Position numbers and translations under genes: made by a program | Origin: Rhodoglobus sp. | GTDB lineage: Bacteria; Actinomycetota; Actinomycetes; Actinomycetales; Microbacteriaceae | Reading direction: 5' to 3' | DNA length: 64,000 bases | Assembly: GCA_025463605.1 (NCBI GenBank) | Contig: JAODAV010000008.1 | Span: 161,568-225,567, forward strand | The notes under the pieces: generated by a model | The model's input: the letters and a program-made list of their open reading frames with translations, nothing else | Databases searched by the model: none | Told to the model about the DNA's origin: nothing | Shown here: piece by piece, positions 24,318 to 34,561 of the stretch | How the letters are laid out: every line of letters begins with the position of its first letter | How positions within the stretch are numbered: the first letter of the stretch is position 1

Positions 24318-24950
24318 GTGGACCTCTACTTCTTCGACCTCGACAAGACGTTGTACGCATATAACTTCCGCCATCGCCTGCCCGAGTTGAGTCGCGTGAG
24401 CGGCGTCAGCCAGTACGACCTCGCGAAGACGTGGTGGGCTGCGGGCTACGAGGCGAGGGCCGAAGCGGGTGAATGGCCGACCGTCGACGAGTACCTGGAC
24501 GAGTTCGCTCGCGTGACCCGCGGCCGCAGGCTGACCCTCTCCGAGTGGGCGCACGCGAGGTCGCTCGCCATGACCCGTATCGACGGAAGCATCGCGGCGT
24601 TGCGCCGCGCATCCGAACTCGGGCAGGTCTCGCTGTTGTCCAACAACCCGGCTCCACTCGCGGCCGCCCTGCCCGCGCTGGCCCCCGACGTCGTGGAGAT
24701 CCTCGGTGGCAACATTCTCGTGAGCTACATGCTGCGGGCCCGCAAGCCCAACCGCGAGGTGTATGAGCGCGCGCTCGCCCACTACGGCGTGGCGGCCGAC
24801 GATGCGTTCCTCGCCGACGATTCCGCAGCGAACGTCGCCGGTGCGCGCGAGGCCGGAATTACGGCCCATCAGCTCGTTGTGATCGACGGCGTGCCGCAGA
24901 CCGACGAGCTCATGGCCGCGGTCGAGGCCTTCTCGGTGAGGCGCTCGTGA
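24318..24950 (+). CDS. HAD superfamily hydrolase (GTG start), paralog 1
   Basis: FFDLDKTLY motif I; LLSNNPAP; FLADDSAANVAGAREAGI. Confidence 0.88.
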   Translation: MDLYFFDLDKTLYAYNFRHRLPELSRVSGVSQYDLAKTWWAAGYEARAEAGEWPTVDEYLDEFARVTRGRRLTLSEWAHARSLAMTRIDGSIAALRRASELGQVSLLSNNPAPLAAALPALAPDVVEILGGNILVSYMLRARKPNREVYERALAHYGVAADDAFLADDSAANVAGAREAGITAHQLVVIDGVPQTDELMAAVEAFSVRRS

Positions 24951-25588
24951 CGCTCCTCTTCATCTTCGACATGGACGACGTGCTCTATGACTACGACTGG
25001 CGCGTGCGGATGGCGGGCATGACCGAGCTCACGGGCCTGTCGCTCGAGCAATTGCGCGAGCGGTGGTGGCACGACCGCGGCGAATGGGCCGCCGAGGCTG
25101 GCGAGTACGCGACCGCGGACGAATACCTGTCCGCCTTCGTCGACGCTGTCGGCATGCCGATCGACGAAGCCGAGTGGGTGCGCGTGCGCGGAGACGCCAT
25201 GACGGTGTGGCCGGAGTCGCTTGCTGCGGTGCGGCGGGCATCCGAACTGGGACAGGTCACGCTGCTCACCAACAACGGGCCGCTCGTGCACAAGCACCTC
25301 GCGACCCTGGCCCCCGAGCTCGTCGAGCTCTTCGGCGACCACTTGTTCACGTCGAGCTCGTACGGGGCGCGCAAACCCAATCCCGTCGTGTTCCAGCGGG
25401 TGCTGGACGCCTACGGGGTGCAGCCCGAGCACGCCTTCTTCGCCGACGACCTGCGCGTCAACGTGGAGGGGGCCGAGAGCCTCGGCATCACGGCGTACCA
25501 CTTCGGCACGCCCGCCGGCCTGCTCGCCGCGATCGAGGAGTTCGCAGCGAGCCGGCAGGACACACCCGGGGCGACGGGCGCGAGCTAG
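24947..25588 (+). CDS. HAD superfamily hydrolase, paralog 2 (tandem)
   Basis: FIFDMDDVLYDYD; LLTNNGPL; FFADDLRVNVEGAESLGI. Confidence 0.88.
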   Translation: MTLLFIFDMDDVLYDYDWRVRMAGMTELTGLSLEQLRERWWHDRGEWAAEAGEYATADEYLSAFVDAVGMPIDEAEWVRVRGDAMTVWPESLAAVRRASELGQVTLLTNNGPLVHKHLATLAPELVELFGDHLFTSSSYGARKPNPVVFQRVLDAYGVQPEHAFFADDLRVNVEGAESLGITAYHFGTPAGLLAAIEEFAASRQDTPGATGAS

Positions 25589-26373
25589 CGGCGCCCCGCC
25601 TTGCGGCGGAACAGGATGGCGCCCCAGGTGATCGAGATCGCGAGGATGAGCGCGATCCAGGCCAGGGCCCAGAGCGGGCGGGTGCCGAGCTCTGTTCCCA
25701 TGAGCAGGCCGCGGATCGTCTCGATGACGGGCGTGATCGGCTGGTGGTCCGAGATCCAGCGCAGCCACTCCGGCATCGTGTCGACGGGAACGAACGCGCT
25801 CGACAAGTACGGCAGGAACAGCAGGATGAATCCATAGCCGTTGGCGGCCGCAGGGCTCTTGGCGGCGAGACCGATCGCGGCGAACAGATAGGTGATCGCG
25901 AGGATGTAGAGCGCGACGATGCCGAGCGCCCCCATCCATTCGAGAGGCGTCGCGTTCGGCCGGAATCCGACGAGCAGGCCGACGCCGACCACGACGACGC
26001 TCGCGACGAGGTTGCGCACGAGACTCGCGACGACGTGACCCGTGAGCACCGCCCAGCTGCGGATGGGCATGGTGCGGAAGCGGTCCATGATCCCGTTCTC
26101 CATGTCGGTCGCGACATCCACCGCGGTGGATGCGGCGCCGAAACCCGCGCAGAGCAGGATGATCCCGGGGACGACGTAGTCGACGTAACCGCCCGTCGAG
26201 TCGATCGCGCCGCCGAACACCGTCGTGAACAGCAGCATGAGCATGACGGGCAGCAGGATCGACATCGTCAGTGCCTCGGCGTTGCGCAGCGAGTGCCGCA
26301 GGCTGCGACCGAGGAAGACGAGTTCTTCCGTGCCTGGTCGCAGGGCGACCCTGGCGGGGGCGATCGTGGTCAT
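25585..26373 (-). CDS. ABC-2 type transporter permease (DrrB-like)
   Basis: Multi-TM, FRTMPIRSWAVLTGHVVASLVRNL. Confidence 0.88.
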   Translation of the reverse strand: MTTIAPARVALRPGTEELVFLGRSLRHSLRNAEALTMSILLPVMLMLLFTTVFGGAIDSTGGYVDYVVPGIILLCAGFGAASTAVDVATDMENGIMDRFRTMPIRSWAVLTGHVVASLVRNLVASVVVVGVGLLVGFRPNATPLEWMGALGIVALYILAITYLFAAIGLAAKSPAAANGYGFILLFLPYLSSAFVPVDTMPEWLRWISDHQPITPVIETIRGLLMGTELGTRPLWALAWIALILAISITWGAILFRRKAGRR

Positions 26374-27269
26374 TTGCGCACCAGTTCTTTCTTGTCCGCG
26401 CTGGTGTCAGCGCTACCGGTAAGGGTCAGGAAGACGTCGTCGAGGCTCGGCTTGCGCAGGGTCACGGCGCCATCGTCGTAGCGGGCGTCGAGTTCGTCGA
26501 TCGCGCGACGCAAACCGCTGAGGGTGCCGTCAGTGGGAATCTCCTCGAGGAGCTCGTCGGCGTCGCCGCGCAGTTCGACGACCTCACCGCCGGTGCGGCG
26601 CTTGAGCTCGTCCGCGGTGCCCTGGGCGACGATGACGCCGCGGTCGAGCACAGCGATGCGGTCGGCGAGTTGGTCGGCCTCCTCGAGGTACTGGGTGGTG
26701 AGGAAGACCGTCGTACCCTCGTCGCGCAGGGAACGGATGACGTCCCAGAGCGCGAGCCGGCTGCGGGTGTCGAGGCCCGTCGTCGGCTCGTCGAGGAACA
26801 GCACGGATGGGGTCACCACGAGGCTCAGCGCCAGGTCGAGGCGCCGGCGCATGCCACCCGAGTAGGTCGCGGCACGCTTGCGACCGGCGTCGTCGAGGCC
26901 GAAGCGCTCGAGCAGGTCGACTTCCCGCGCCTTCGCCTGGCGGGGGCTGAGACCCGACAGGCGGGCCATCATCCGGATGTTCTCGGCGCCGGTGAGCACT
27001 CCGTCGACGGCGGCGGACTGGCCGGTGAGGCCGATACTGCGGCGCACCGCGAGCGACTCTCGCACGACGTCGTGACCGTCGACGCTCGCCGTGCCGGAAT
27101 CGGGCCGGACGAGCGTCGAGAGGATGTTGATGAGGGTCGTCTTGCCCGCCCCGTTGGGGCCGAGCAGCGCGAACACCGTGCCGCGTTCGACCGTGAGGTC
27201 GAGATCCGCGAGCACGGCGGTGCCGCCGAACGACTTGCGCACGCTGCGCACATCGATCGCTGGTGTCAT
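26370..27269 (-). CDS. ABC transporter ATP-binding protein (DrrA-like)
   Basis: GPNGAGKTTLINIL, YSGGMRRRLDLALSL, VLFLDEPTTGLDTRSR. Confidence 0.93.
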   Translation of the reverse strand: MTPAIDVRSVRKSFGGTAVLADLDLTVERGTVFALLGPNGAGKTTLINILSTLVRPDSGTASVDGHDVVRESLAVRRSIGLTGQSAAVDGVLTGAENIRMMARLSGLSPRQAKAREVDLLERFGLDDAGRKRAATYSGGMRRRLDLALSLVVTPSVLFLDEPTTGLDTRSRLALWDVIRSLRDEGTTVFLTTQYLEEADQLADRIAVLDRGVIVAQGTADELKRRTGGEVVELRGDADELLEEIPTDGTLSGLRRAIDELDARYDDGAVTLRKPSLDDVFLTLTGSADTSADKKELVRK

Positions 27270-27378
27270 GGTGACTCCTTAGTCAGTTGTGGATGCCGTA
27301 TACTGTTTATGACGCACACGTTTCTGTTTAACTAATACACAGAGCTACGCTGGGTGTCAAGTCAGGAAGAGAAAAGAC

Positions 27379-28344
27379 ATGGATGATGCGGAGATCGACC
27401 TCCCGCGTGGCGTTGCGCTCGCGTGGGGCATCGCTGCGAATCCGCAACGCGGCCCCAAACGCGAGCTCAGCATCGAGCGCATCGTCGAGGCCGCGGTCGA
27501 GATCGCGGATGCCGACGGCCTGGCGGCAGTGTCGATGTCGAGTGTGGCCACCAGCCTGGGGTTCACCACGATGTCCCTCTACCGCTATGTCACGGCGAAA
27601 GACGACCTCATCCTGCTCATGCAGGAGTACGGCACGGGCCTGCCTCCAGCCACGATCGCCGAAGCACCAACGTGGCGTGAGGGACTCGCACGGTGGTCGA
27701 CGGAGACCCGAGCCGTCTATTCGGCGCACCCGTGGCTCATCGACGTGCCGATCCTCGGCACCCCGAACACTCCCAACAACCTCGCGTGGATGGATGCCGC
27801 GCTCGCCACGCTGCACGACACCCCCCTCGACCCGAGCGAACGGCTCGGCGCGCTCCTGCTCGTCACCGGGCAGACCCGGTGGGAGGCGACGATCGAGCGC
27901 AGCTACGCAATCTCCAGCCAGAGCCTCGGGATGACTCCCGAGGAACGGGATCGCATCGACGCGCAGGTGATCGCCACGCTCGTCACGCCGGAAGCGTTCC
28001 CGCACCTGTTCGAGGTGATCCGAGCGGGAGTCTTCGAGGCCCAGGACAATCCGTTCGAGTTCGGCCTCGAGCGCCTCCTCGATGGACTCGAGCACTACAT
28101 CGCCACGCGTGCCGCCGGCGCACCCCCCGCCGCCGCCGTCGCGCCCGAACCCGCCAGGGGCTACCCACGGGATGCCGCGGTCAAGGCAGCCCGCCAGGCC
28201 CGCCGCGATGCGGAGACGAAACTGCGCGAGGCGCAAAAACGCGAACGCGAGGCCATCAAGACCGCCGTCCAACGCGAGAAGCAGCAGGCGCTGAAGGAGC
28301 GGCAGCTCGCCGAGAAGGAACGGCTGCGCGCCGCGAAGAGCTAA
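27379..28344 (+). CDS. TetR family regulator with long charged C-terminal helix
   Basis: HTH ELSIERIVEAAVEIADADGLAAVSMSSVATSLGFTTMSLYRYVTAKDDL; C-term KAARQARRDAETKLREAQKREREAIK... Confidence 0.88.
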   Translation: MDDAEIDLPRGVALAWGIAANPQRGPKRELSIERIVEAAVEIADADGLAAVSMSSVATSLGFTTMSLYRYVTAKDDLILLMQEYGTGLPPATIAEAPTWREGLARWSTETRAVYSAHPWLIDVPILGTPNTPNNLAWMDAALATLHDTPLDPSERLGALLLVTGQTRWEATIERSYAISSQSLGMTPEERDRIDAQVIATLVTPEAFPHLFEVIRAGVFEAQDNPFEFGLERLLDGLEHYIATRAAGAPPAAAVAPEPARGYPRDAAVKAARQARRDAETKLREAQKREREAIKTAVQREKQQALKERQLAEKERLRAAKS

Positions 28345-29231
28345 CGCAACGCGGTCGTAGCTCTGTCCCGTCCGAGCAGGTCGCGGTGGTGCGCGACGGC
28401 GGTCCAGCCGTGCTGCGCGAGCAGCGCGGCGATCGGCGCGGCCTGCAACTCGCCGTGCTCGATCACGAGAGTGCCGCCGCGGTGCAGCAGGCGCAAGGCG
28501 GTCGTCGAGACCTGGCGCACGACATCCAGTCCATCTTCCCCGCCGTAGAGGGCGATCTCGGGATCGAAGAGACGCACCTCGGGGTCGCGAGGTATCGCGT
28601 CAGCCGGGATGTACGGGGGGTTCGAGATGACGACGTCGACCGTTCCGTCGAGCTCAGGCAGGGCATCCGCGAGGTCGATGAAGACGGCCCGGGCGTTGGC
28701 GGCGCCCGTGTCGCGGAAGTTCTGGCGCGTCCACACGAAGGCACGTGGCGAGACCTCGACCCCGTAGACGCGCGCGTGCGGCACCTCGGTGGCCATCGCC
28801 AGCGCGATCGCCCCGCTGCCGGTGCCGAGGTCGACGCCGATCGGCTCTGCGGAGGGAACGGCACGTAGCGCGTCGATCGCGAACTGGGCGACGAACTCGG
28901 TCTCCGGCCTCGGCACGAATACGCCCGGCCCGACCGCGAGCTCGAGACTGCGGAACGCCGCGCGACCGGTGATGTGCTGAAGCGGCTCGCGCGCTGCCCG
29001 GCGTTCCACGGCCTCACTGACGGCGAGGAGATCTTCACCGCTGAGCTCGCCACCCGTGAGAGCTTTCGCCTGCACTCCCCCACGGCTCAGACCCAGCACG
29101 TGCCCCACGAGCAGTTCGGCATCCACGCGCGCATTCGGCACGCGGGCCGCCTCCAGCACGCGGGCGGACTGCTCGAGCACTCCGCTTACCGAGGCGTCGA
29201 TTGGCTGACCAGGTCGGGGTGCGGCGGGCAT
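28341..29231 (-). CDS. prmC: Peptide chain release factor N5-glutamine methyltransferase
   Basis: NPPYIP motif (DVVISNPPYIPADAIP), FVPRPETEF, GVDLGTGSGAIALA; start uncertain (ATG 29231 chosen, TTG 29255 possible). Confidence 0.92.
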   Translation of the reverse strand: MPAAPRPGQPIDASVSGVLEQSARVLEAARVPNARVDAELLVGHVLGLSRGGVQAKALTGGELSGEDLLAVSEAVERRAAREPLQHITGRAAFRSLELAVGPGVFVPRPETEFVAQFAIDALRAVPSAEPIGVDLGTGSGAIALAMATEVPHARVYGVEVSPRAFVWTRQNFRDTGAANARAVFIDLADALPELDGTVDVVISNPPYIPADAIPRDPEVRLFDPEIALYGGEDGLDVVRQVSTTALRLLHRGGTLVIEHGELQAAPIAALLAQHGWTAVAHHRDLLGRDRATTALR

Positions 29232-29263
29232 CTTGGGGCGGACCTGGTCAGCCAATCGACGCC
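29193..29263. repeat. Perfect 23-bp inverted repeat (29193-29215 / 29241-29263) with 25-nt spacer
   Basis: GGCGTCGATTGGCTGACCAGGTC ... GACCTGGTCAGCCAATCGACGCC, exact reverse complements. Confidence 0.97.
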
Positions 29264-29276
29264 GTCACCGTGTGAT

Positions 29277-30356
29277 TCACGACTCGGAGCCCACGTCGGC
29301 AAGCCGCGCTTCTTCGTCCGCCACGATGCAGCTCTGGATGACCGGCTCGAGCGCTCCGTTCATGACGGCGTCGAGGTTGTATGCCTTGTATCCCGTGCGA
29401 TGGTCGGCGATGCGGTTCTCCGGGAAGTTGTACGTGCGGATGCGCTCGGAGCGGTCCATCGTGCGGATCTGGCTCTTGCGGTACTCGCTCGCTTCGGCAT
29501 CCGCCTCTTCCTGGTACCGGGCGAGGATGCGCGCGCGCAGAACGCGCATGCCGGCCTCACGGTTCTGCAGTTGCGACTTCTCGTTCTGCATGGCCACGAC
29601 GATGCCGGTGGGAATATGGGTGATGCGCACGGCGGAGTCGGTCGTGTTGACGGACTGGCCGCCCGGACCGCTCGAGCGATAGACGTCGATCTTGAGGTCG
29701 TTCTGGCTGATCTCGACCTCTTCGGGCTCGTCCACCTCGGGGAAGACGAGCACACCCGCCGCCGAGGTGTGGATGCGGCCCTGCGACTCGGTCGCCGGCA
29801 CCCGTTGCACGCGGTGCACGCCGCCCTCGTACTTGAGGTGGGCCCACACGCCCTCGGCGGGGTCGGTGGAGTTGCCCTTGAACGCGACCTGCACGTCTTT
29901 GATGCCGCCGAGGTCGCTCGAGGTCTGCTCGATGATCTCGGTCTTCCACTTCTTCGACTCCGCGTAGTGCAGGTACATGCGCAGGAGGTCTCCGGCGAAG
30001 AGGGCCGACTCCGCGCCGCCCTCGCCCATCTTGATCTCCATGATCACGTCGCGGGCGTCGTTGGGGTCGCGCGGGATGAGGAGTCGCCGAAGCTTCTCCT
30101 CCGCGTTATCCAGCGATACGACCAGGTCGGGTAGTTCGGCCGCGAACGACTCGTCCTCCGACGCCATCTCGGTCGCTGCTGCCACGTCGTCGGTGAGTTG
30201 GCGCCAGTCGTGGTAAGCAGCGACGATGCGCGACAGTTCTGCGTACCGCCGGTTGACCTTCTTCGATCTGGCCGGGTCTGAGTGGAGTTCGGGGTCGGCT
30301 AACTGGCCCTGGAGCTCGTCATGTTCGGCCAGCAGCGATTGCACTGACTCGAACAT
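29277..30356 (-). CDS. prfA: Peptide chain release factor 1
   Basis: [25 protein letters not shown] (GGQ motif). Confidence 0.97.
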   Translation of the reverse strand: MFESVQSLLAEHDELQGQLADPELHSDPARSKKVNRRYAELSRIVAAYHDWRQLTDDVAAATEMASEDESFAAELPDLVVSLDNAEEKLRRLLIPRDPNDARDVIMEIKMGEGGAESALFAGDLLRMYLHYAESKKWKTEIIEQTSSDLGGIKDVQVAFKGNSTDPAEGVWAHLKYEGGVHRVQRVPATESQGRIHTSAAGVLVFPEVDEPEEVEISQNDLKIDVYRSSGPGGQSVNTTDSAVRITHIPTGIVVAMQNEKSQLQNREAGMRVLRARILARYQEEADAEASEYRKSQIRTMDRSERIRTYNFPENRIADHRTGYKAYNLDAVMNGALEPVIQSCIVADEEARLADVGSES

Positions 30357-30358
30357 GA

Positions 30359-32413
30359 CTAGTCGTCCTTGTGGCCGTTGCCCGTGTTCGGCATCGACTT
30401 CTGCACCTGCATGAGGAACTCGACGTTGGTCTGGGTCTCCTTGAGGCGACCCAGCACGATCTCGAGTGCCTGCTGCTGGTCGAGGCCCGCGAGGGCGCGA
30501 CGCAGCTTCCAGGTGACCTTGACCTCGTCGGTGCCCATGAGCATCTCTTCACGGCGGGTTCCGGAGGCGTTGACATCGACCGCGGGGAAGATGCGCTTGT
30601 CCGCGAGCTGGCGCGAGAGGCGAAGCTCCATGTTGCCGGTTCCCTTGAACTCCTCGAAGATGACCTCGTCCATCTTGGAGCCTGTCTCGACGAGAGCCGT
30701 CGCGATGATGGTGAGCGAGCCGCCCTCCTCGATGTTGCGCGCGGCCCCGAAGAAGCGCTTGGGCGGGTAGAGCGCCGACGAGTCGACACCACCGGAGAGG
30801 ATGCGACCAGACGCCGGTGCCGCGAGGTTGTACGCGCGACCCAGGCGGGTGATCGAATCGAGCAGCACGACCACGTCATGACCGAGTTCGACGAGGCGCT
30901 TGGCACGCTCGATCGCGAGTTCGGCGACCGTCGTGTGGTCTTCGGCGGGACGGTCGAAGGTCGAGGCGATGACCTCGCCCTTCACCGTGCGCTGCATGTC
31001 GGTGACCTCTTCGGGGCGCTCGTCGACGAGCACGACCATGAGGTGCACTTCGGGGTTGTTCTTGGCGATCGCGTTCGCGATGGCCTGCAGCACGAGCGTC
31101 TTGCCCGCCTTGGGGGGCGAGACGATGAGTCCGCGCTGGCCCTTGCCGATCGGCGACACGAGGTCGATGATGCGGGTCGAGAGCTTGGTGGGCTCCGTCT
31201 CGAGGCGCAGTCGCTCCTGCGGGTAGAGCGGCGTGAGCTTGCCGAATTCGACGCGGTTCGCGGCCTCCTCGATGGGCAGGCCGTTTATCGAGTCGATGCG
31301 CACGATGGCGTTGTACTTCTGGCGGCTCTGGTTGTTCTCGCCTTCCCGCGGCTGGCGGATCGCACCGACGACGGCGTCACCCTTGCGCAGGCTGTACTTC
31401 TTCACCTGGCCGAGCGAGACGTAGACGTCGTTGTTGCCAGGGAGGTACCCGCTCGTGCGCACGAAGGCGTAGTTGTCGAGAACGTCGAGGATGCCCGCCA
31501 CCGGGATGAGCACGTCATCCTCGCTGATCTCGGGCTCGAAGTCGTCGCCGACGGGGCCGCGGCCGCGCTTGCGGTCGCGGTAGCGGTTGCGCCCGCCACG
31601 ATCGGAGTCGTCGCCGTCCTGGCCGCGCTGAACGTCCTGGTTGCGCTGCGGGTCCTGGTTGCGCTGCGGGGCATCCTGGCGCTGTGCGCCGTTGCGGTTG
31701 CCCTGGCGGGCCGCACCGTCGCCCGCGGGCTGGCGGTCGCGATTGCGGTTGCGGTTGCGCGAGGAACGGGTCGAGCCGCTCTCCTGCTCGTCGCTATCGC
31801 CTGACCCGTCGCCTGAACCGTCGACGGACGCCTCACTGGAGGTGTCGCCGGCGGGAGACTCGGTGCTCGAGGTGTCGGAGTCGCCCGTGGGCGCGTCGCT
31901 CTCGACCCCGGGCTCGCCCCGCGGCACATCGGCCGGCGTGGGGTCTTCGGCGGGGGCATCCGTGGCGGGAATCTCGAAGGACGGCGGGGCGTCGATGCCC
32001 GACTCGGCCTTCGCGACGTGCTTGGAGGCGGCGCGGCGGCCGCTGGCGACCGAATCGACCACGGGAGCTCCGGCGGGCATCTCGGCGGCGGCGATCACAT
32101 CGGTGTCGGCGCTGGTCACGCGGCGCGAGGTGCGCTTGCGCACGGCGACGGTCTCCACGGGCTCGAACGTGGCGGCAGCAGCGTCGAAGCCGCTCGAAGG
32201 CGACTCGGTGTTCTGCTGCTCGGTGCCCTGGTCGACCGGGTTGTTGTCGGTGGTCGAGCCGTTCTCGTTCAATGCGTCCACGAGTTCTCCTTTGCGAAGT
32301 TTCGATGCGCCGCTGATGCCCCGCTCGCTGGCGAGAGCCTGGAGCTCGGCAAGCTTGAGGGTGTTCAGGTCGCGGGAACCCGCGCCCGATGCGCGGGTGT
32401 TGACGTCAGTCAC
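30359..32413 (-). CDS. rho: Transcription termination factor Rho with long disordered N-terminal insertion (GTG start at 32413)
   Basis: [57 protein letters not shown]. Confidence 0.95.
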   Translation of the reverse strand: MTDVNTRASGAGSRDLNTLKLAELQALASERGISGASKLRKGELVDALNENGSTTDNNPVDQGTEQQNTESPSSGFDAAAATFEPVETVAVRKRTSRRVTSADTDVIAAAEMPAGAPVVDSVASGRRAASKHVAKAESGIDAPPSFEIPATDAPAEDPTPADVPRGEPGVESDAPTGDSDTSSTESPAGDTSSEASVDGSGDGSGDSDEQESGSTRSSRNRNRNRDRQPAGDGAARQGNRNGAQRQDAPQRNQDPQRNQDVQRGQDGDDSDRGGRNRYRDRKRGRGPVGDDFEPEISEDDVLIPVAGILDVLDNYAFVRTSGYLPGNNDVYVSLGQVKKYSLRKGDAVVGAIRQPREGENNQSRQKYNAIVRIDSINGLPIEEAANRVEFGKLTPLYPQERLRLETEPTKLSTRIIDLVSPIGKGQRGLIVSPPKAGKTLVLQAIANAIAKNNPEVHLMVVLVDERPEEVTDMQRTVKGEVIASTFDRPAEDHTTVAELAIERAKRLVELGHDVVVLLDSITRLGRAYNLAAPASGRILSGGVDSSALYPPKRFFGAARNIEEGGSLTIIATALVETGSKMDEVIFEEFKGTGNMELRLSRQLADKRIFPAVDVNASGTRREEMLMGTDEVKVTWKLRRALAGLDQQQALEIVLGRLKETQTNVEFLMQVQKSMPNTGNGHKDD

Positions 32414-32546
32414 TGCTTGGGGTTCCTTTCCCCTACCGAGATATGGTGCAACTCGGCGGAGAGCTGATCGCCTGCCGCTGCCTGCGTTGATGCGCAGGTT
32501 CATGTGCGGCGGGGCGAGGGGTGATGGTGCTACCGGGATGCGACGG

Positions 32547-33485
32547 CTAGCCGAACGCTTCTACCTGGTGCGAATTCACTGTAGCACCTTTGAAGTCCAC
32601 GGCCAGCATGAGCGACTGCCAGGGATTCTCGGCGTGCCTGGCCACGAGGTCGGCCGCAACGAGGCGCTGCGAGGGGTCGCTCGCGAGCACCAGGATGGAC
32701 GGGCCCGCTCCCGAGACGACGGCCGCGAAGCCGTTCTCGCGCAGTATTCGGATGAGGGAATTCGTCTCCGGCATGGCGCTGGCCCGGTAGTCCTGGTGCA
32801 GTTTGTCCTCGGTGGCCTGCAAGAGCAGTTCGGGGCTCTGGATGAGGGCCGCGATGAGCAGCGCCGAGCGCGACAGGTTGAAGACGGCATCCTCATACGG
32901 CACCGAATCCGGCTGCAGGCTGCGGGCGAGCGCCGTCGAGACGGTGTGGGCCGGTACGCACACGAGCGGGGAGACGCCCCGATGCACGATGAGCTTCTTC
33001 GCCTGGGGGCCCTCCGCCGACGTCCACGCGATGGTGAGTCCACCGAACAGCGCGGGCGCGACGTTGTCGGGGTGGCCCTCGAGTTGCGTCGCGAGCGCGA
33101 GCAGGTCGTCCGGGCTCGGCTCGACAATGCCCTCGAGGAGGCCCTTGGCGGCCATCACGCCCGAGACGATCGCGGCGGCGGAGGAGCCGAGGCCGCTCCC
33201 GTGCGGGATGACGTTGCGAGCGACGAGATGCAGGCCGGGAACCGGCTGGCCGAAGCGTTCGAACGCGGCGACGATCGATCGTGCGACGAGGTTCGACTCG
33301 TCGCCGGGAACCTCACCGGCCCCGACGCCCTGCACGTCGACGCGCACGCCGGGTTCGGCTTTTGCGGTGACGACGAGCTCGTCGTAGAGCCCGAGAGCGA
33401 GGCCCAGCGTGTCGAAACCGGGGCCGAGGTTGGCGGATGTGGCGGGCACGCGCACCGTGACGGTGCGATCGGCCACGAGACTCAT
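32547..33485 (-). CDS. thrB: Homoserine kinase
   Basis: [38 protein letters not shown]. Confidence 0.95.
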   Translation of the reverse strand: MSLVADRTVTVRVPATSANLGPGFDTLGLALGLYDELVVTAKAEPGVRVDVQGVGAGEVPGDESNLVARSIVAAFERFGQPVPGLHLVARNVIPHGSGLGSSAAAIVSGVMAAKGLLEGIVEPSPDDLLALATQLEGHPDNVAPALFGGLTIAWTSAEGPQAKKLIVHRGVSPLVCVPAHTVSTALARSLQPDSVPYEDAVFNLSRSALLIAALIQSPELLLQATEDKLHQDYRASAMPETNSLIRILRENGFAAVVSGAGPSILVLASDPSQRLVAADLVARHAENPWQSLMLAVDFKGATVNSHQVEAFG

Positions 33486-34558
33486 GCCTTCGCCAGCCCC
33501 AGCACGCTAGCGACCTCAGCGGTGTCGACGGAAACCACCGTCGGCTTCACGTCGGAGCCGTCGGCCGCGCGCAGCGCCCACTGCGGGTCTTTGAGGCCGT
33601 GGCCCGTGACCGTGAGAACGACCGTCGAGCCTCGGGGCACCTGGCCGGCCTCGGCGCGCTCGAGCAGTCCCGCGACGCTGATCGCCGAAGCGGGCTCGAC
33701 GAATATGCCGACCTCGGCCGACAGGATGCGATGCGCCTCGAGGATCTTCTCGTCGGTGATCGAGCCGAAGTACCCGTCGCTGTTCTCGCGCGCCGCAATC
33801 GCGAGCTCCCACGATGCCGGGTTGCCGATGCGGATCGCCGATGCGATCGTGTCGGGGTCTTTGACGACGTGGCCGAGGACGATAGGTGCGCTCCCCGCCG
33901 CCTGGAATCCGAACATGCGGGGCATGCGCTTGGTCGCGCCGATCGCGAGCTCCTCGGTGTAGCCGCGGTGGTACGCCGTGTAGTTGCCCGCGTTTCCGAC
34001 GGGGACGATGTGGATGTCCGGCGCATCCCCCAGCACTTCGACGACCTCGAAAGCGGCCGTCTTCTGGCCCTCGATGCGATCGGGATTGACCGAATTGACG
34101 AGGTGCACGGGGTAGTTGTCGGCGAGTTCGCGCGCGATCTCGAGGCAATCGTCGAAGTTGCCCTGCAGCTGGAGGAGGTGGGCGCCGTGCGCAATCGCCT
34201 GGGCGAGCTTGCCCATCGCGATCTTGCCCTCGGGCACCAGCACGGCCGCCGTGATACCGGCGTGGGTGGCGTACGCGGCGGCGCTCGCCGATGTGTTGCC
34301 GGTCGAGGCGCAGATCACCGCTTTGGCACCGTGCTCGACCGCCTTGGAGACAGCCATCGTCATGCCGCGGTCTTTGAAGGAGCCCGTGGGGTTCATGCCC
34401 TCGAACTTGACCCACACCTTCGCGCCCGTGCGGTGCGAAAGGGCGTCCGCGGCGATGAGCGGAGTGCCTCCCTCACCGAGGGTGACGATGGGGGTCGCTT
34501 CGCTGATGTCGAGGCGGTCGGCATATTCGCGGAGAACTCCGCGCCACTGGTGGGCCAC
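33482..34558 (-). CDS. thrC: Threonine synthase
   Basis: [37 protein letters not shown]. Confidence 0.95.
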   Translation of the reverse strand: MAHQWRGVLREYADRLDISEATPIVTLGEGGTPLIAADALSHRTGAKVWVKFEGMNPTGSFKDRGMTMAVSKAVEHGAKAVICASTGNTSASAAAYATHAGITAAVLVPEGKIAMGKLAQAIAHGAHLLQLQGNFDDCLEIARELADNYPVHLVNSVNPDRIEGQKTAAFEVVEVLGDAPDIHIVPVGNAGNYTAYHRGYTEELAIGATKRMPRMFGFQAAGSAPIVLGHVVKDPDTIASAIRIGNPASWELAIAARENSDGYFGSITDEKILEAHRILSAEVGIFVEPASAISVAGLLERAEAGQVPRGSTVVLTVTGHGLKDPQWALRAADGSDVKPTVVSVDTAEVASVLGLAKA

Positions 34559-34561
34559 TTG

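Noticed and set aside
31560-31760. Possible CRISPR/minisatellite
   Set aside because: Short Gln/Arg/Asn codon repeats within the rho coding frame, no spacer-repeat regularity; no CRISPR array seen in the window.
31641-33962. 773-aa plus-strand ORF over rho/thrB
   Set aside because: Antisense read-through of rho low-complexity and thrB; not coding-like.
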